Positions 7,706-16,249 of a stretch of DNA of 57,987 nt are shown here, piece by piece (the first letter of the stretch is position 1; every line of letters starts with the position of its first letter). The stretch lies in NCBI GenBank assembly GCA_001917175.1, contig MNTV01000040.1, positions 1 through 57,987 on the forward strand. Direction: 5' to 3'. The position numbers and the translations under genes were made by a program. The notes under the pieces were generated by a model, which saw only the letters and a program-made list of their open reading frames with translations, searched no databases and was not told the origin of the DNA. The DNA is from Azospirillum sp. 51_20. Lineage in GTDB: Bacteria > Pseudomonadota > Alphaproteobacteria > RF32 > CAG-239.

Positions 7706-7978
7706 ATGTGTAAAGAAAAAGCAACTCGCAACGGTAACGGAAATTCTCGTCTCGCAGAACAGTTAGGAATCATCAGAGGTAAGAACATCGGCAAAAAGAC
7801 GGCTTATCTCAAGTGTCATAACCTGATGCCGGAGGTGCTGCCCGAGCTCTTCAAGTCTTGCAACTTGCCGCTCGCCGTCGCCTACCTTCACAAGTTCCCG
7901 GCCGTTCCGCAAGAAGTTGCCGCTGCCGCCAGAAACGCCGGCCGCAGTGCTCTTCTGACAGGGCTTACCGTCGCGTAG
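7706..7978 (+). CDS. Small protein resembling a ParB-type helix-turn-helix segment
   Basis: 90 aa, basic at the N-terminus. Residues 17-70 (AEQLGIIRGKN, then AYLKCHNLMPEVL, then LPLAVAYLHKFPAVPQE) resemble the HTH part of ParB/Spo0J-like DNA-binding proteins, in which a leucine-rich helix is followed by a V-A-Y-E-L helix. The match is by eye and weak. There is no good Shine-Dalgarno. A promoter-like element with a GANTC site lies upstream and a hairpin terminator 28 bp downstream, so it appears to be a single-gene unit between rnhB and ccrM. It could be a regulator, or a chance reading frame. Confidence 0.45.
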   Translation: MCKEKATRNGNGNSRLAEQLGIIRGKNIGKKTAYLKCHNLMPEVLPELFKSCNLPLAVAYLHKFPAVPQEVAAAARNAGRSALLTGLTVA

Positions 7979-8324
7979 CTTTACAAAAAACTTTTCCATG
8001 TTTTTGGGCAGTTCCGTTTCGTCGGGCTGCCTTTTTTTTGTGTGTCCGGATACCGGGGACGGAAATTCTCCGGCGGCGGAAAACCGACGGAAAAAAGAGG
8101 CGGAAAAGTTGGCGAAAAGTTTGTTGTTTTGACAAATTTCGACTGTTTTGCAACCGCGTAAAAAAGAGACCGGGCACATAAAAACAATGAAGTTCCGGCA
8201 ATTGAAAGCGCATTGCCTTTTTTAGCCAAAAAATATTTTTTCATCAGTTTTTGTTAATAATTTTATAACTTCTTTTTGTCATACTGCCCTCATTGTTTAA
8301 GCCCAACAACCAAAGTGAAGCACA
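7979..8324. other. Gene-free spacer upstream of ccrM
   Basis: 346 bp. It holds the terminator at 8007-8039 and an AT-rich ccrM leader (8240-8300). I see no convincing promoter hexamer pair, no GANTC site and no supported gene on either strand. Confidence 0.5.
8007..8039 (+). terminator. Terminator after the ParB-HTH-like gene
   Basis: The stem GGCAG with CTGCC has a 15-nt loop and is followed by eight T. Confidence 0.65.
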
Positions 8325-9419
8325 ATGAGCATTGAAACCAAAAAAATCTTGAACACGATCATAAACGATGATTGCGTTAAGATTATGAACCGGATGGAAG
8401 AAAAATCGGTCGACCTGATATTTGCCGATCCGCCGTATAATCTCCAGCTGGGGGAGGCTTTGACCCGTCCCGACAATTCCAACGTCAGCGGCGTTTATGA
8501 GGAGTGGGACAATTTTGCCTCGATGAAAGAATATGACGATTATACGCGTGCCTGGATGAGCGCGGCCCGCCGGGTTCTGAAGGACGACGGCAGCATCTGG
8601 GTGATCGGTTCCTATCACAATATTTTCCGCGTCGGCTGCATGCTGCAGGATCTGGGTTTCTGGATTTTAAATGACATTATTTGGAACAAAACCAACCCGA
8701 TGCCCAACTTCAAGGGAACCCGCTTTACCAACGCGCACGAAACGCTTATCTGGGCGGCCAAAACCCCGAAATCGAAATATACGTTCAATTATGAAGCGAT
8801 GAAAGCGATGAACGAAGACGTGCAGATGCGCAGCGACTGGCAGCTGCCGCTTTGCACCGGCAGGGAACGTCTCAAGTCGGACGAAGGCGGCAAGCTGCAT
8901 CCGACCCAGAAGCCGGAAGCGCTGCTTTACCGCGTAATCATGTCTTCGACCAACGTCGGCGACACGGTGCTGGATCCGTTCTTCGGCACCGGCACCACCG
9001 GTGCCGTGGCCAAAAAGATCGGCCGCAATTTTATCGGCATTGAACGCGATGCGCAGTATGTCCGGGGTGCCGAAGCGCGGATAGCCGAAGTGACCCGGGT
9101 GAAAAACGACGCCTGCCTCGGATATGCGACCAAAAAACGCCAGCCGCGGGTGCCGTTCGGTTCGGTTATCGAATGCGGACTGCTTAAGGCCGGCGACAAG
9201 CTGTTTGACGCCAAGGGCGACGTTTCCGCTCTGATTCGCTCCGACGGAACCCTGGTTTCCACTTTCGGCAACGGTTCCATTCACCAGATGGGGGCGGCCG
9301 CGCAGAACGCGCCGGCCTGCAACGGTTGGATGTACTGGCACTATCGGAACGAAAAGAAAGAACTGGTGGCTATCGACGAACTGCGGAAAATCATCCGCGA
9401 AGAGCTTTATCCGGAATAG
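8325..9419 (+). CDS. ccrM: CcrM-type adenine-N6 DNA methyltransferase (GANTC)
   Basis: 364 aa, the usual CcrM length. An N-terminal beta-class N6-adenine methyltransferase domain carries DPPYN at residues 35-39 and the SAM-binding DPFFGTGTTGAVA at about 217-229, with the HPTQKPEALL segment just before it. The C-terminal part (about 270-360), with VPFGSVIECGLL, GSIHQMGA and WMYWHY, is the RAMA-type domain that gives CcrM its sequence specificity. CcrM methylates the adenine in GANTC and is a cell-cycle regulator in Alphaproteobacteria. It is a solitary methylase: no restriction gene is adjacent. A strong terminator follows. Confidence 0.96.
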   Translation: MSIETKKILNTIINDDCVKIMNRMEEKSVDLIFADPPYNLQLGEALTRPDNSNVSGVYEEWDNFASMKEYDDYTRAWMSAARRVLKDDGSIWVIGSYHNIFRVGCMLQDLGFWILNDIIWNKTNPMPNFKGTRFTNAHETLIWAAKTPKSKYTFNYEAMKAMNEDVQMRSDWQLPLCTGRERLKSDEGGKLHPTQKPEALLYRVIMSSTNVGDTVLDPFFGTGTTGAVAKKIGRNFIGIERDAQYVRGAEARIAEVTRVKNDACLGYATKKRQPRVPFGSVIECGLLKAGDKLFDAKGDVSALIRSDGTLVSTFGNGSIHQMGAAAQNAPACNGWMYWHYRNEKKELVAIDELRKIIREELYPE

Positions 9420-9435
9420 TTTTGCCATGATGAAA

Positions 9436-9461
9436 GGCGCCGTCGCAAGACGGCGTTTTTT
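9436..9461 (+). terminator. Terminator of ccrM
   Basis: The perfect stem CGCCGTC with GACGGCG has a GCAA tetraloop and is followed by six T, 16 bp after the stop codon. Confidence 0.92.
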
Positions 9462-9923
9462 GTAACGGGAAAATCGCGCGCCGGGTCGGTGGGTTACGTT
9501 TTTTATGGTTTGAGCGTCTGCGCGAGCGAACCGGCGCGGCTTTCCTGCCCGGCCGGCAGGCGGGATCGCAGCCTTTTGGCCGGTCAAATGCAGTTCAAAA
9601 CGGTTAATGCCGCTTGCGTCAGCTGACGAAAGTTTATAAAAAGCTTGCCGGGCAGGGGCATCTTTTTAGGTTGATCAGATTTTTGAAGCGGGCGCTTTTC
9701 CGTCGCACGAAACGTTCGTTTTGCGCCGGTCGTTTCTTCAAAAAAGCCAATGCCCGTTGCCGCCGGCGTCACTGTCGCCGTTCGGAAGGGGCGGTTGCGG
9801 CGCCGCCTTTTGCGCGGACGTTCGGGAAAATGACGTTTTACGCAAAAAAATGCTTGTCCTCGCGGCAAAAATCGTTCACAATAAGCAAAATTTAAAATTT
9901 GGTAGAATTGATTGATATGAAGA
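9462..9923. other. Gene-free spacer between ccrM and the first ppx/gppA
   Basis: 462 bp. The left third is a copy of the interspersed intergenic repeat (9503-9638). The remainder is unusually rich in CG, CGCC and GCCGCC words and holds short overlapping frames on both strands. None has a ribosome binding site or a recognisable product. Confidence 0.55.
9503..9638 (+). repeat. Interspersed intergenic repeat, copy at 9.5 kb
   Basis: It shares the start (GCGTCTGCGCGAGC), the central CCGGCCGGCAGGCGG block and the end (AAAACGGTTAATGCCGCTTGCGTCAGCTGACGAAAGTTTA) region with copies at 40357, 41463 and 42134. It lies just past the ccrM terminator. Confidence 0.6.
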
Positions 9924-11006
9924 ATGCAAAAATATAAAAAATTCAGCCGCGGCGGCAAAGATGAAAACGCCGTCCGCAACTACGCTGCGATAGATCTGGG
10001 CACCAACTCCTGCCGTTTGGTCATAGCTTCCCCGACGCCGACTTCTTTTCATATCATAGAAACTTTTTCCCGCATCACCCGTCTGGGCGAAGGGATCATT
10101 AAAGAAAACGAACTAAGCAGGGAAGCCAGCCGCCGGACGATCAAGGCCCTCAAAATATGCTCGGAAATTATCAGCGAATACGCGCCGATCCATCGGGCGC
10201 GCTTTGTCGCCACCGCCGCCTGCCGGCGCGCCAAAAACTGCCGCGATTTCTTAAGCGAAGTCAAGCGCCAGACAGGTCTTAACCTGGAGATCATTTCCTC
10301 GCAGGAAGAATCCCGTCTGGCGGTAATCGGCTGTCTGCCGCTTTTGAAAAAAAGCGTCAAAAGGGCGCTCGTCTTTGACATCGGTGGCGGTTCGACCGAA
10401 ATTTCGCTGGCACGGCTTGCCAACAGCGGCAAAGCCTTTATCGAAGGCTATGTTTCCCTGCCGTACGGAGTAGTGACCATTTCGGAAGCCTTTCCCAACA
10501 AAGACATGACCAATCTGGCTTACAATACGGTTATGGAACGCACCCACAAGCTGTTGGAAGCTTTTGAGGAACGCTATAAAATCAGCGAAGCGATCGAAAA
10601 CGGGGAAATCCAGATTATCGGCACTTCCGGCACGGTAACCGTGCTCGGCGCCGTTCAGCTGAACCTGCCACGCTATAACCGTTCGGCGGTTGACGGCATC
10701 GTCATCAGCGCCGGCGACGTCAAACACGCGATCGGCAAGATCCGCCGGATGGGCGATGACGGCCGCAAAAAACACCCGTGCATCGGTCCGCTCAAGGCAG
10801 ACCTGACGATTGCCGGCTGCGCCATCATTGAGGCCATCTGTTCGTTCTGGCCGGTAAAGGAAATCACGGTGGCCGACCGCGGAATCCGCGAAGGCATATT
10901 GCTTGATCTGATGCACAACCGCAAAAAGCCCCGCCGGCATTTTTTCCGCCGCGGCAAAAACAAGAGGACTGAAAAAAATGAAACAACCGACTCTGGCAGC
11001 CATTGA
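9924..11006 (+). CDS. Ppx/GppA-family phosphatase, copy 1
   Basis: 360 aa. Ppx/GppA enzymes hydrolyse inorganic polyphosphate or the pppGpp gamma-phosphate; the two activities cannot be told apart from sequence here. The actin-like ATPase-fold motifs are clear: AAIDLGTNSCRL near residue 21, the RLGEG loop, ATAACRRA, the EESRLAV segment and the phosphate-2 loop VFDIGGGSTEI near 153. A basic C-terminal tail (RRHFFRRGKNKR) is added. It overlaps the next, related gene by 29 bp, so the two are translated from one message that continues into rlmE. Confidence 0.88.
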   Translation: MQKYKKFSRGGKDENAVRNYAAIDLGTNSCRLVIASPTPTSFHIIETFSRITRLGEGIIKENELSREASRRTIKALKICSEIISEYAPIHRARFVATAACRRAKNCRDFLSEVKRQTGLNLEIISSQEESRLAVIGCLPLLKKSVKRALVFDIGGGSTEISLARLANSGKAFIEGYVSLPYGVVTISEAFPNKDMTNLAYNTVMERTHKLLEAFEERYKISEAIENGEIQIIGTSGTVTVLGAVQLNLPRYNRSAVDGIVISAGDVKHAIGKIRRMGDDGRKKHPCIGPLKADLTIAGCAIIEAICSFWPVKEITVADRGIREGILLDLMHNRKKPRRHFFRRGKNKRTEKNETTDSGSH

Positions 11007-11913
11007 CCTCGGCACCAACTCCTGCCGGCTGCTGATTGCCGACAGGAGCGGCCGCACGCTTTATAAAAACGCCATTTCCACCCGTCTGGGCGAGGGCATG
11101 AGCGCCGGCAACCGCTTTACCGACGAGGCGGTCATGCGCGGCATCGAATGTTTCTGCACCTTTAAAATGACAATGGACGAATACGGGGTGGAAAAGTATC
11201 GGGCAATTGCCACCGCCGCCTGCCGCACGGCCGAGAACGGAGCCGAATTTGCCAAAAAAATCAAGCAGCAGTCCGGCATTGATCTGAAGATTATCGACGG
11301 TTATGAAGAAGCCGTGCTCAATTTGAAAGGCGCGTTGCTGAACGTACAAGACGAAAAGGCCGGGTACGTGGTCGTTTACGATCTGGGCGGCGGTTCGACC
11401 GAAATCACGCTGGCGACCAGAAGCGCCGAACCGGAGATTCTGCATACCGTTTCCGTTCCCTGGGGAGCGCGCAACGCGGCGGAAAAATTCGGCTTGAAAG
11501 AATATGATCCGGTCGCGGCCGCGCGGCTGGACGAGGAAATTTCCGCCTACAGCCGGGCTTTCGTCCGCGATGCCGGGCTGGAAAAATACCGCGGGGATGT
11601 TTGTTTCGTCGCTACCTCCAGTACGCCGCTGCGGCTGACGCATATTGCCCGCGGCTGGGAAAGATATGATCGCGAGCGGGCCGACGGACTGAAAGTGGGG
11701 GTTGACGAATTTGAACGGGCGACGGCGAAAGTCTGTGCCATGGATTGCCGGCAGATGGCGGAAGACGCCAATATAGGTCCGGTCCGGGCAGATATTTTCC
11801 ATGCGGCCTGCATCATTTTTTCCCGTATTTATAAGGATCTGGGGGCAACGGAAATCACCGCTTCCTTAAAAAGCGCGGTTGACGGCATCATTATGGAGCT
11901 GCAGAATGGCTAA
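10978..11913 (+). CDS. Ppx/GppA-family phosphatase, copy 2
   Basis: 311 aa. Same fold and motifs as the gene before it: AAIDLGTNSCRLLIA at residues 6-20, RLGEGM, ATAACRTAENG, GYEEAVLNLKGAL and VYDLGGGSTEI. It lacks the basic tail. Many alphaproteobacteria carry one Ppx/GppA gene directly before rlmE; this copy holds that position, so the longer upstream gene may be the extra duplicate. The start overlaps copy 1 by 29 bp and the end overlaps rlmE by 8 bp, which implies translational coupling. Confidence 0.88.
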   Translation: MKQPTLAAIDLGTNSCRLLIADRSGRTLYKNAISTRLGEGMSAGNRFTDEAVMRGIECFCTFKMTMDEYGVEKYRAIATAACRTAENGAEFAKKIKQQSGIDLKIIDGYEEAVLNLKGALLNVQDEKAGYVVVYDLGGGSTEITLATRSAEPEILHTVSVPWGARNAAEKFGLKEYDPVAAARLDEEISAYSRAFVRDAGLEKYRGDVCFVATSSTPLRLTHIARGWERYDRERADGLKVGVDEFERATAKVCAMDCRQMAEDANIGPVRADIFHAACIIFSRIYKDLGATEITASLKSAVDGIIMELQNG

Positions 11914-12631
11914 GACAAAATCGGCGAAAGTCGTCAGCGGCAAACGGAGTCTGACCGTCCGGGTCAAAACTTCCAAATACCGCAAAAAATCTTCCAACCA
12001 GTGGCTGGAGCGCCAGTTGAACGACCCTTACGTGGCCGAAGCCAAACGCCTGGGCTATCGTTCCCGCGCGGCGTTTAAGCTGATCCAGCTGGATGAAAAA
12101 TTCAAATTCCTCGGCCGCGGCAAAACCATTGTCGACCTTGGCTGCGCACCCGGCGGCTGGACCCAGATTGCGGTGCTGCGCAACAAAGGTAGCGGACAGG
12201 TGGTGGGGCTGGATATTCTGCCGACGGAGCCGATTCCCGGTGCCGTGCTGATACAGCAGGATTTTACCGCTGCCGACGCTGCCGACAAACTGAAACGGTT
12301 GTTAGACGGAAAGGCGGACATCGTGATGAGCGACATGGCGGCCAACACCATCGGCCACCAGCAGACCGATCACCTGCGCACCATGGCTCTGGTTGAACTG
12401 GCCTATGATTTTGCCAAAGACGTTCTGGCCGAGGGCGGCATTTTTATTGCCAAAGTCTTCAAAGGCGGGGCGGAAGCAGGTTTTCTGGCGGAAGTGAAAA
12501 AGAATTTCCTCAAAGTGTCGCATTGCAAACCGGACGCCAGCCGCAAGGCTTCGCCGGAAGAATATCTGGTGACCGTCGGTTTCCGCGGCGGCACGGGAGA
12601 AACGAAGAATGAAGACGGCAGCGCGTTATAA
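11906..12631 (+). CDS. rlmE: 23S rRNA 2'-O-methyltransferase RlmE (FtsJ/RrmJ)
   Basis: 241 aa from the ATG at 11906. RlmE methylates the ribose of U2552 (E. coli numbering) in the 23S A-loop, late in 50S assembly. The K-D-K-E catalytic set is visible: Lys in RAAFKLIQ, Asp in MSDMAAN, Lys in FIAKVFKGG, and a Glu near the end. The SAM site is VDLGCAPGGWTQ. A basic N-terminal extension of about 25 residues (SKYRKKSSNQW) precedes the domain, as in other alphaproteobacterial members. It overlaps both neighbours, inside a Ppx/GppA-rlmE-rsmB operon. Confidence 0.95.
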   Translation: MAKTKSAKVVSGKRSLTVRVKTSKYRKKSSNQWLERQLNDPYVAEAKRLGYRSRAAFKLIQLDEKFKFLGRGKTIVDLGCAPGGWTQIAVLRNKGSGQVVGLDILPTEPIPGAVLIQQDFTAADAADKLKRLLDGKADIVMSDMAANTIGHQQTDHLRTMALVELAYDFAKDVLAEGGIFIAKVFKGGAEAGFLAEVKKNFLKVSHCKPDASRKASPEEYLVTVGFRGGTGETKNEDGSAL

Positions 12632-13750
12632 GGCGGTCTGGGAACTGATGACCGCGGTGTTTGCCGACCGGCAGCCGGCCGACAACATCATCAACGCCTA
12701 TTTTCGCGAAAGGCGTTTTATCGGTTCCGGCGACCGTCGGTTTATCGCCGAAAAAATCTGGCATATTATCCGCCGCCGGCGCCGCCTGACTTTCGAGGCC
12801 GGCAGCGCCGATCCGCGGAAGCTGCTGATTGCGTATCTTAAGGACGAAGACCCGGCGGAGATATTTGCCGGCGGGGAATACGGCCTGCCGCCGCTTAACG
12901 ACGACGAACGGAAACTGGCGGCCGCGCTGCGGACGGAAGAGAGGACATATCCGCCGGCGGTCGAATGCGAATGCCCAGACTGGGCGGCAGCCGGGAAGAA
13001 GTTCTCCGTCTGCTGGAAAACGAAGGTTTTGAAGCAGTGCCGACCCCGTATTCGCCGCTCGGCATCAGGCTGCCGACCCGCATCAACCTTAACAACTGCA
13101 TGGCTTATCAGGACGGCTTGATTGAGGTTCAGGACGAAGCTTCTCAACTGGCGGCGCTGATGTGCGGCATACGGCCGGAGGATCGTATAATCGACTATTG
13201 CAGCGGTGCCGGAGGCAAGGCGCTGGCGCTGGCGGCGCAGCTCAAAGGGCAGGGAGTGATCGAAGCCCACGACATTAACCCGCAGCGTCTGGAACAGCTG
13301 AAACCGCGGCTGGCAAGGCTTTGCATCGGCAATGTCAAAATCGTGCCGTCGGCGGAAGAAAAGCCCGTTTATACCCGTTTTATCATCGACGCGCCGTGTT
13401 CGGGAACGGGTACCTGGCGGCGTGCGCCGGACGCCAAATTCCGTCTGACGCCGGCGCGGCTGGAGGAACTCAACCGTATTCAGGCGGAAATTCTGGAAAA
13501 AGCCTATGCCTTGACGGCGCCTTCCGGTCGCATTGTCTATATTACCTGTTCGGTTCTGGAAGAAGAGAACGGCAGCATTGTCCGGCATTTTCTTGAACGC
13601 CATCCCGACATGTCGACAATTGACATGCCGGCCTTATGGCGGGAGAAAACCGCCCAACCCTGGCCGTGCGGGAAAAAGCCGTGGCTGGAACTGAATCCGC
13701 TGGTGACAGGCACCGACGGCTTTTTCGTTGCCGTGATTGAAAAGCACTGA
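12609..13750 (+). pseudogene. rsmB: 16S rRNA m5C methyltransferase (RsmB/Sun-type), broken by deletion and frameshift
   Basis: Two overlapping frames together make an RsmB-like protein. The first (12609 to about 12990) encodes the NusB-like N-terminal helices and ends in line at CECPDW. The second (from about 12965) starts in line at REEVLRLLENEGFEAVPTPYSPLGIRL and runs through the SAM site DYCSGAGGKALA, the PCSGTGTWRR motif and the catalytic Cys in YITCSV to a normal end. Between PDW and REEV, relatives have roughly 30 residues ending in a DLRVN-type motif, which are missing here. So there is a deletion of about 90-110 bp as well as a frame change. The catalytic domain could still be made from an internal start. 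Assembly error is possible. Confidence 0.75.
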
Positions 13751-13881
13751 TTTTTCACTGATTTATCGGTATTAAAAGAGAGGCGGGGCAGATTTTTTGC
13801 GAAAAATGCACAATCCGTTCAAAAAAAGCTTGATTATTTTTTCAAACCGGGGTATTTGTGCTCTGTCTTTATGATGTTTGC

Positions 13882-13967
13882 GCGCCTGTGGCGAAATTGG
13901 TAAACGCGTAACGTTGAGGTCGTTATGAGCTTAGCTCTTGGAAGTTCAAGTCTTCTCAGGCGCACCA
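13882..13967 (+). tRNA. tRNA-Leu(GAG)
   Basis: 86 nt including an encoded CCA. Acceptor GCGCCTG pairs with CAGGCGC. The anticodon loop is TTGAGGT with anticodon GAG. A long variable arm (class II) and a GTTCAAGTC T-loop are present. Confidence 0.93.
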
Positions 13968-14008
13968 ATCATAAAAAATAAGTGAGAATCATAAAGAGGA
14001 GGTTGTTG

Positions 14009-15445
14009 ATGAAAAAGAAAACCAAAAAACACCAGCCTTTCTCAAAAAACAAACTTTCCCGTTTTAATCAGCAGAAAAAGAACGAACCCAAAGATTGCTA
14101 TCTGGGGCTCGGGCCGAAGTTTGTCAATTCCATCGTTATCGGCTTAAACGAAGACGATGACATCCATGTCAAAAAAATCATTGAGGGGCTGGACGAATAC
14201 GATCTTGCCCGCCTGATCGAGGTTTTGGACGTTCATCACCGGATGAAACTGGTCAAATTGCTCGGCGACAAAATTGATCCGGCGGTCTTCCCCGAATTGA
14301 ACGAAGTCGTTCAGGAGCAGGTGCTCGAAACCTTAAACGAAAACCAGATCGTCAAAATCGTTAACGAACTCGATTCCGACGACGCGGTCGAAATCCTCGA
14401 AAACATGAACGACGAGGAGCAGGAGCATATTATCAGCCGGCTCGATCCGGAACTGAAATATCAGGTGAAATCGTCGTTGAACTATCCGGAAGATTCCGCC
14501 GGCCGTATCATGTCGCGGGATTTTGTCAGCATTCCCGACAACTGGACGGTGCGGGAAGCCAGACAGTATCTTCTGAATAACGAAGAGCTGCCGGACGATT
14601 TTTACACCATTTTTCTCGTTGACGAAAAGACCTTGAAACCGACCGGTGAAATTGCCCTCGACAAGCTTTTGCGCGCCAAGGGGGACGAAAAGCTTAACAG
14701 CATCATGGACGGCGAAATCGTGCCGGTAGACGTTTATACCGACCAGGAAGAAGTGGCTCACATGTTCCGCGAATACGGCTGGATGTCGGCCATGGTGGTT
14801 GACAACAAAGGCCGACTGATCGGCGTTATCAACATTGATGACGTGGTTGAAATCGTTCACGAGGAAACCAACGAAGATATGATGCTTTTGACCGGCGCGG
14901 AAAGCAACGACGTATACCGCTCGGTGTTCAGCATTTTTAAATCGCGTTCAATCTGGCTGGTTACCAACCTGTTTGCCACCATTGTTGCCGCTTCCGTCGT
15001 CGGCGAGTTTCAGGACATTATTGCCCAGCTTTCGATTTTGGCGGTATTGATGCCGATTGTCGCCTCCATGGGAGGCACCACCGGACAGCAAACGCTGGCC
15101 GTGGTCGTCCGTTCCCTGGCCACCAAAGAACTGAACTCCCGCAACGCCCTGCGCATGATCGGCAAAGAGTTTATGGTCGGCCTTTGCAACGGACTGCTGT
15201 TTGCGGTAATGATCGGAATAGCGGTGCGCATCTGGTTCCCCGGGCAGGAAATGATCAGTTACATCATTGCTCTGGCCATGCTCTGCAATCTGACCGTCGC
15301 CAGTCTGGCCGGCATTCTCATACCGCTGACCATCAACCGGCTGAAAATCGACCCCGCGATTGCTTCCGGCGTGTTTTTGATTGCCTGTACCGATTCCGGC
15401 GGCTACTTCATTTTCCTCGGTCTGGCAAAGCTGCTCTTGTTTTAA
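14009..15445 (+). CDS. mgtE: Magnesium transporter MgtE
   Basis: 478 aa from the ATG at 14009, which has AGGAGG seven bases upstream; a GTG nine codons earlier has none. MgtE is a homodimeric inner-membrane Mg2+ channel gated by cytosolic Mg2+. The order is normal: a Lys-rich start, the acidic MgtE N domain (about 60-170, repeated helices such as DSDDAVEILENM), two CBS domains (about 170-300, with SAGRIMSRDFVSI), a linking helix, and five C-terminal TM helices. The pore-region motif SMGGTTGQQTLAVVVRSLA is intact. It stands alone after tRNA-Leu. Confidence 0.94.
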   Translation: MKKKTKKHQPFSKNKLSRFNQQKKNEPKDCYLGLGPKFVNSIVIGLNEDDDIHVKKIIEGLDEYDLARLIEVLDVHHRMKLVKLLGDKIDPAVFPELNEVVQEQVLETLNENQIVKIVNELDSDDAVEILENMNDEEQEHIISRLDPELKYQVKSSLNYPEDSAGRIMSRDFVSIPDNWTVREARQYLLNNEELPDDFYTIFLVDEKTLKPTGEIALDKLLRAKGDEKLNSIMDGEIVPVDVYTDQEEVAHMFREYGWMSAMVVDNKGRLIGVINIDDVVEIVHEETNEDMMLLTGAESNDVYRSVFSIFKSRSIWLVTNLFATIVAASVVGEFQDIIAQLSILAVLMPIVASMGGTTGQQTLAVVVRSLATKELNSRNALRMIGKEFMVGLCNGLLFAVMIGIAVRIWFPGQEMISYIIALAMLCNLTVASLAGILIPLTINRLKIDPAIASGVFLIACTDSGGYFIFLGLAKLLLF

Positions 15446-15492
15446 TAACTTATGTACAGTTTAAATTTAGCGCTTTTTTCTCGCCGAAATAT

Positions 15493-15501
15493 TGTTATAA
15501 T
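15493..15501 (+). promoter_or_regulatory. Extended -10 promoter for lspA
   Basis: TGTTATAAT is an extended -10 (TGn plus a perfect TATAAT). It lies 36 bp before the lspA start. No good -35 is seen, which extended -10 promoters tolerate. Confidence 0.5.
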
Positions 15502-15536
15502 GCATTTCGGTTTTATATGTTTTGCAGGAGAAGAAT

Positions 15537-16019
15537 TTGATTTTGGGATTGGTGATCGCCGCTTCCGTGCTTGTTTTTGATCAGTTGACGAAATTTGTGA
15601 TGCTGAACTACGTTTTAAACGAGCGGCCGGGCATTGAACTGACGTCTTTTTTCAACCTCGTTTATGCCTGGAACACGGGGGTCAGTTTCTCCATGTTCAA
15701 CGATTCCGGCGCAACCGGCACGCTGCTGCTGTGTCTGACGGCGGCGTTGATCGTGGCGGCGCTGTTGTGGTGGCTGTACAGGGAAAAGGTGCGTGCCGTG
15801 CAAATCGGGCTCGGCATGATCATCGGCGGAGCGCTCGGCAACCTTGTCGACCGGGTGCGTCTGGGCGCGGTTTTCGACTTTTTGGACTTTCATCTGGGCG
15901 TGCACCATTGGCCGGCCTTTAACGTTGCCGACAGTTTTATCTGCATCGGTGCGGCCGTCATCATACTGCACGGTCTGTTCTATCCCGAAAAAAAAGAAAA
16001 TAAGGAGCAAGTCAAATGA
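15537..16019 (+). CDS. lspA: Lipoprotein signal peptidase (signal peptidase II)
   Basis: 160 aa. LspA removes signal peptides from diacylglyceryl-modified prolipoproteins in the inner membrane. I place the start at the TTG at 15537, because AGGAGAAGA sits at the right distance before it; another TTG at 15522 overlaps that site. Four hydrophobic helices are present. The two catalytic aspartates lie in GNLVDRV and FNVADSF. The WNTGVSFSMF motif is also typical. The stop overlaps the next ATG by four bases. The enzyme is needed by the many lipoproteins in this window (16016, 25509, 51583, 52494). Confidence 0.94.
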   Translation: MILGLVIAASVLVFDQLTKFVMLNYVLNERPGIELTSFFNLVYAWNTGVSFSMFNDSGATGTLLLCLTAALIVAALLWWLYREKVRAVQIGLGMIIGGALGNLVDRVRLGAVFDFLDFHLGVHHWPAFNVADSFICIGAAVIILHGLFYPEKKENKEQVK

Positions 16020-16219
16020 AGAAGATTGTTTGTCTGATGTTGTTGGCCGGTATGCTTGGCGCCTGTAACGCCACCAGGGAAGACCTGGGGCTTGAGCGCA
16101 AGGTGCCGGACGCTTCAAAGGTTTCCGAACAAAAACAGCTGCTGCTGCCGCCGAACTACGATTTAAGACCGGTGGTGCCGCTGGAAAAAGCCGCGGCCGC
16201 TGCGGAAAACGACGCTTAA
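16016..16219 (+). CDS. Small DUF3035-like lipoprotein
   Basis: 67 aa. A lipoprotein signal ends in the lipobox LGAC with Cys at residue 17. The mature part (REDLGLERKVPDASKV, then LLLPPNYDLRPV) has the pattern of alphaproteobacterial DUF3035 lipoproteins, which commonly follow lspA. It overlaps lspA by four bases (ATGA), so its translation is coupled to that of the peptidase that processes it. It is shorter than many DUF3035 proteins. Function unknown; probably periplasm-facing in the outer membrane. Confidence 0.7.
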   Translation: MKKIVCLMLLAGMLGACNATREDLGLERKVPDASKVSEQKQLLLPPNYDLRPVVPLEKAAAAAENDA

Positions 16220-16249
16220 AAAACAAAAACAGGTAGGTAAAATCCGCCA

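Noticed and set aside
7763..8179. Minus-strand frame of 138 codons opposite the ParB-HTH-like gene
   Set aside because: It runs antisense through a terminator, has no Shine-Dalgarno, and its composition is that of a shadow frame.
9584..9979. Minus-strand frame of 131 codons and plus-strand frame of 93 codons before the first ppx/gppA
   Set aside because: Both are Arg/Cys-rich, start in or next to the interspersed repeat, and overlap the promoter region of the next gene.
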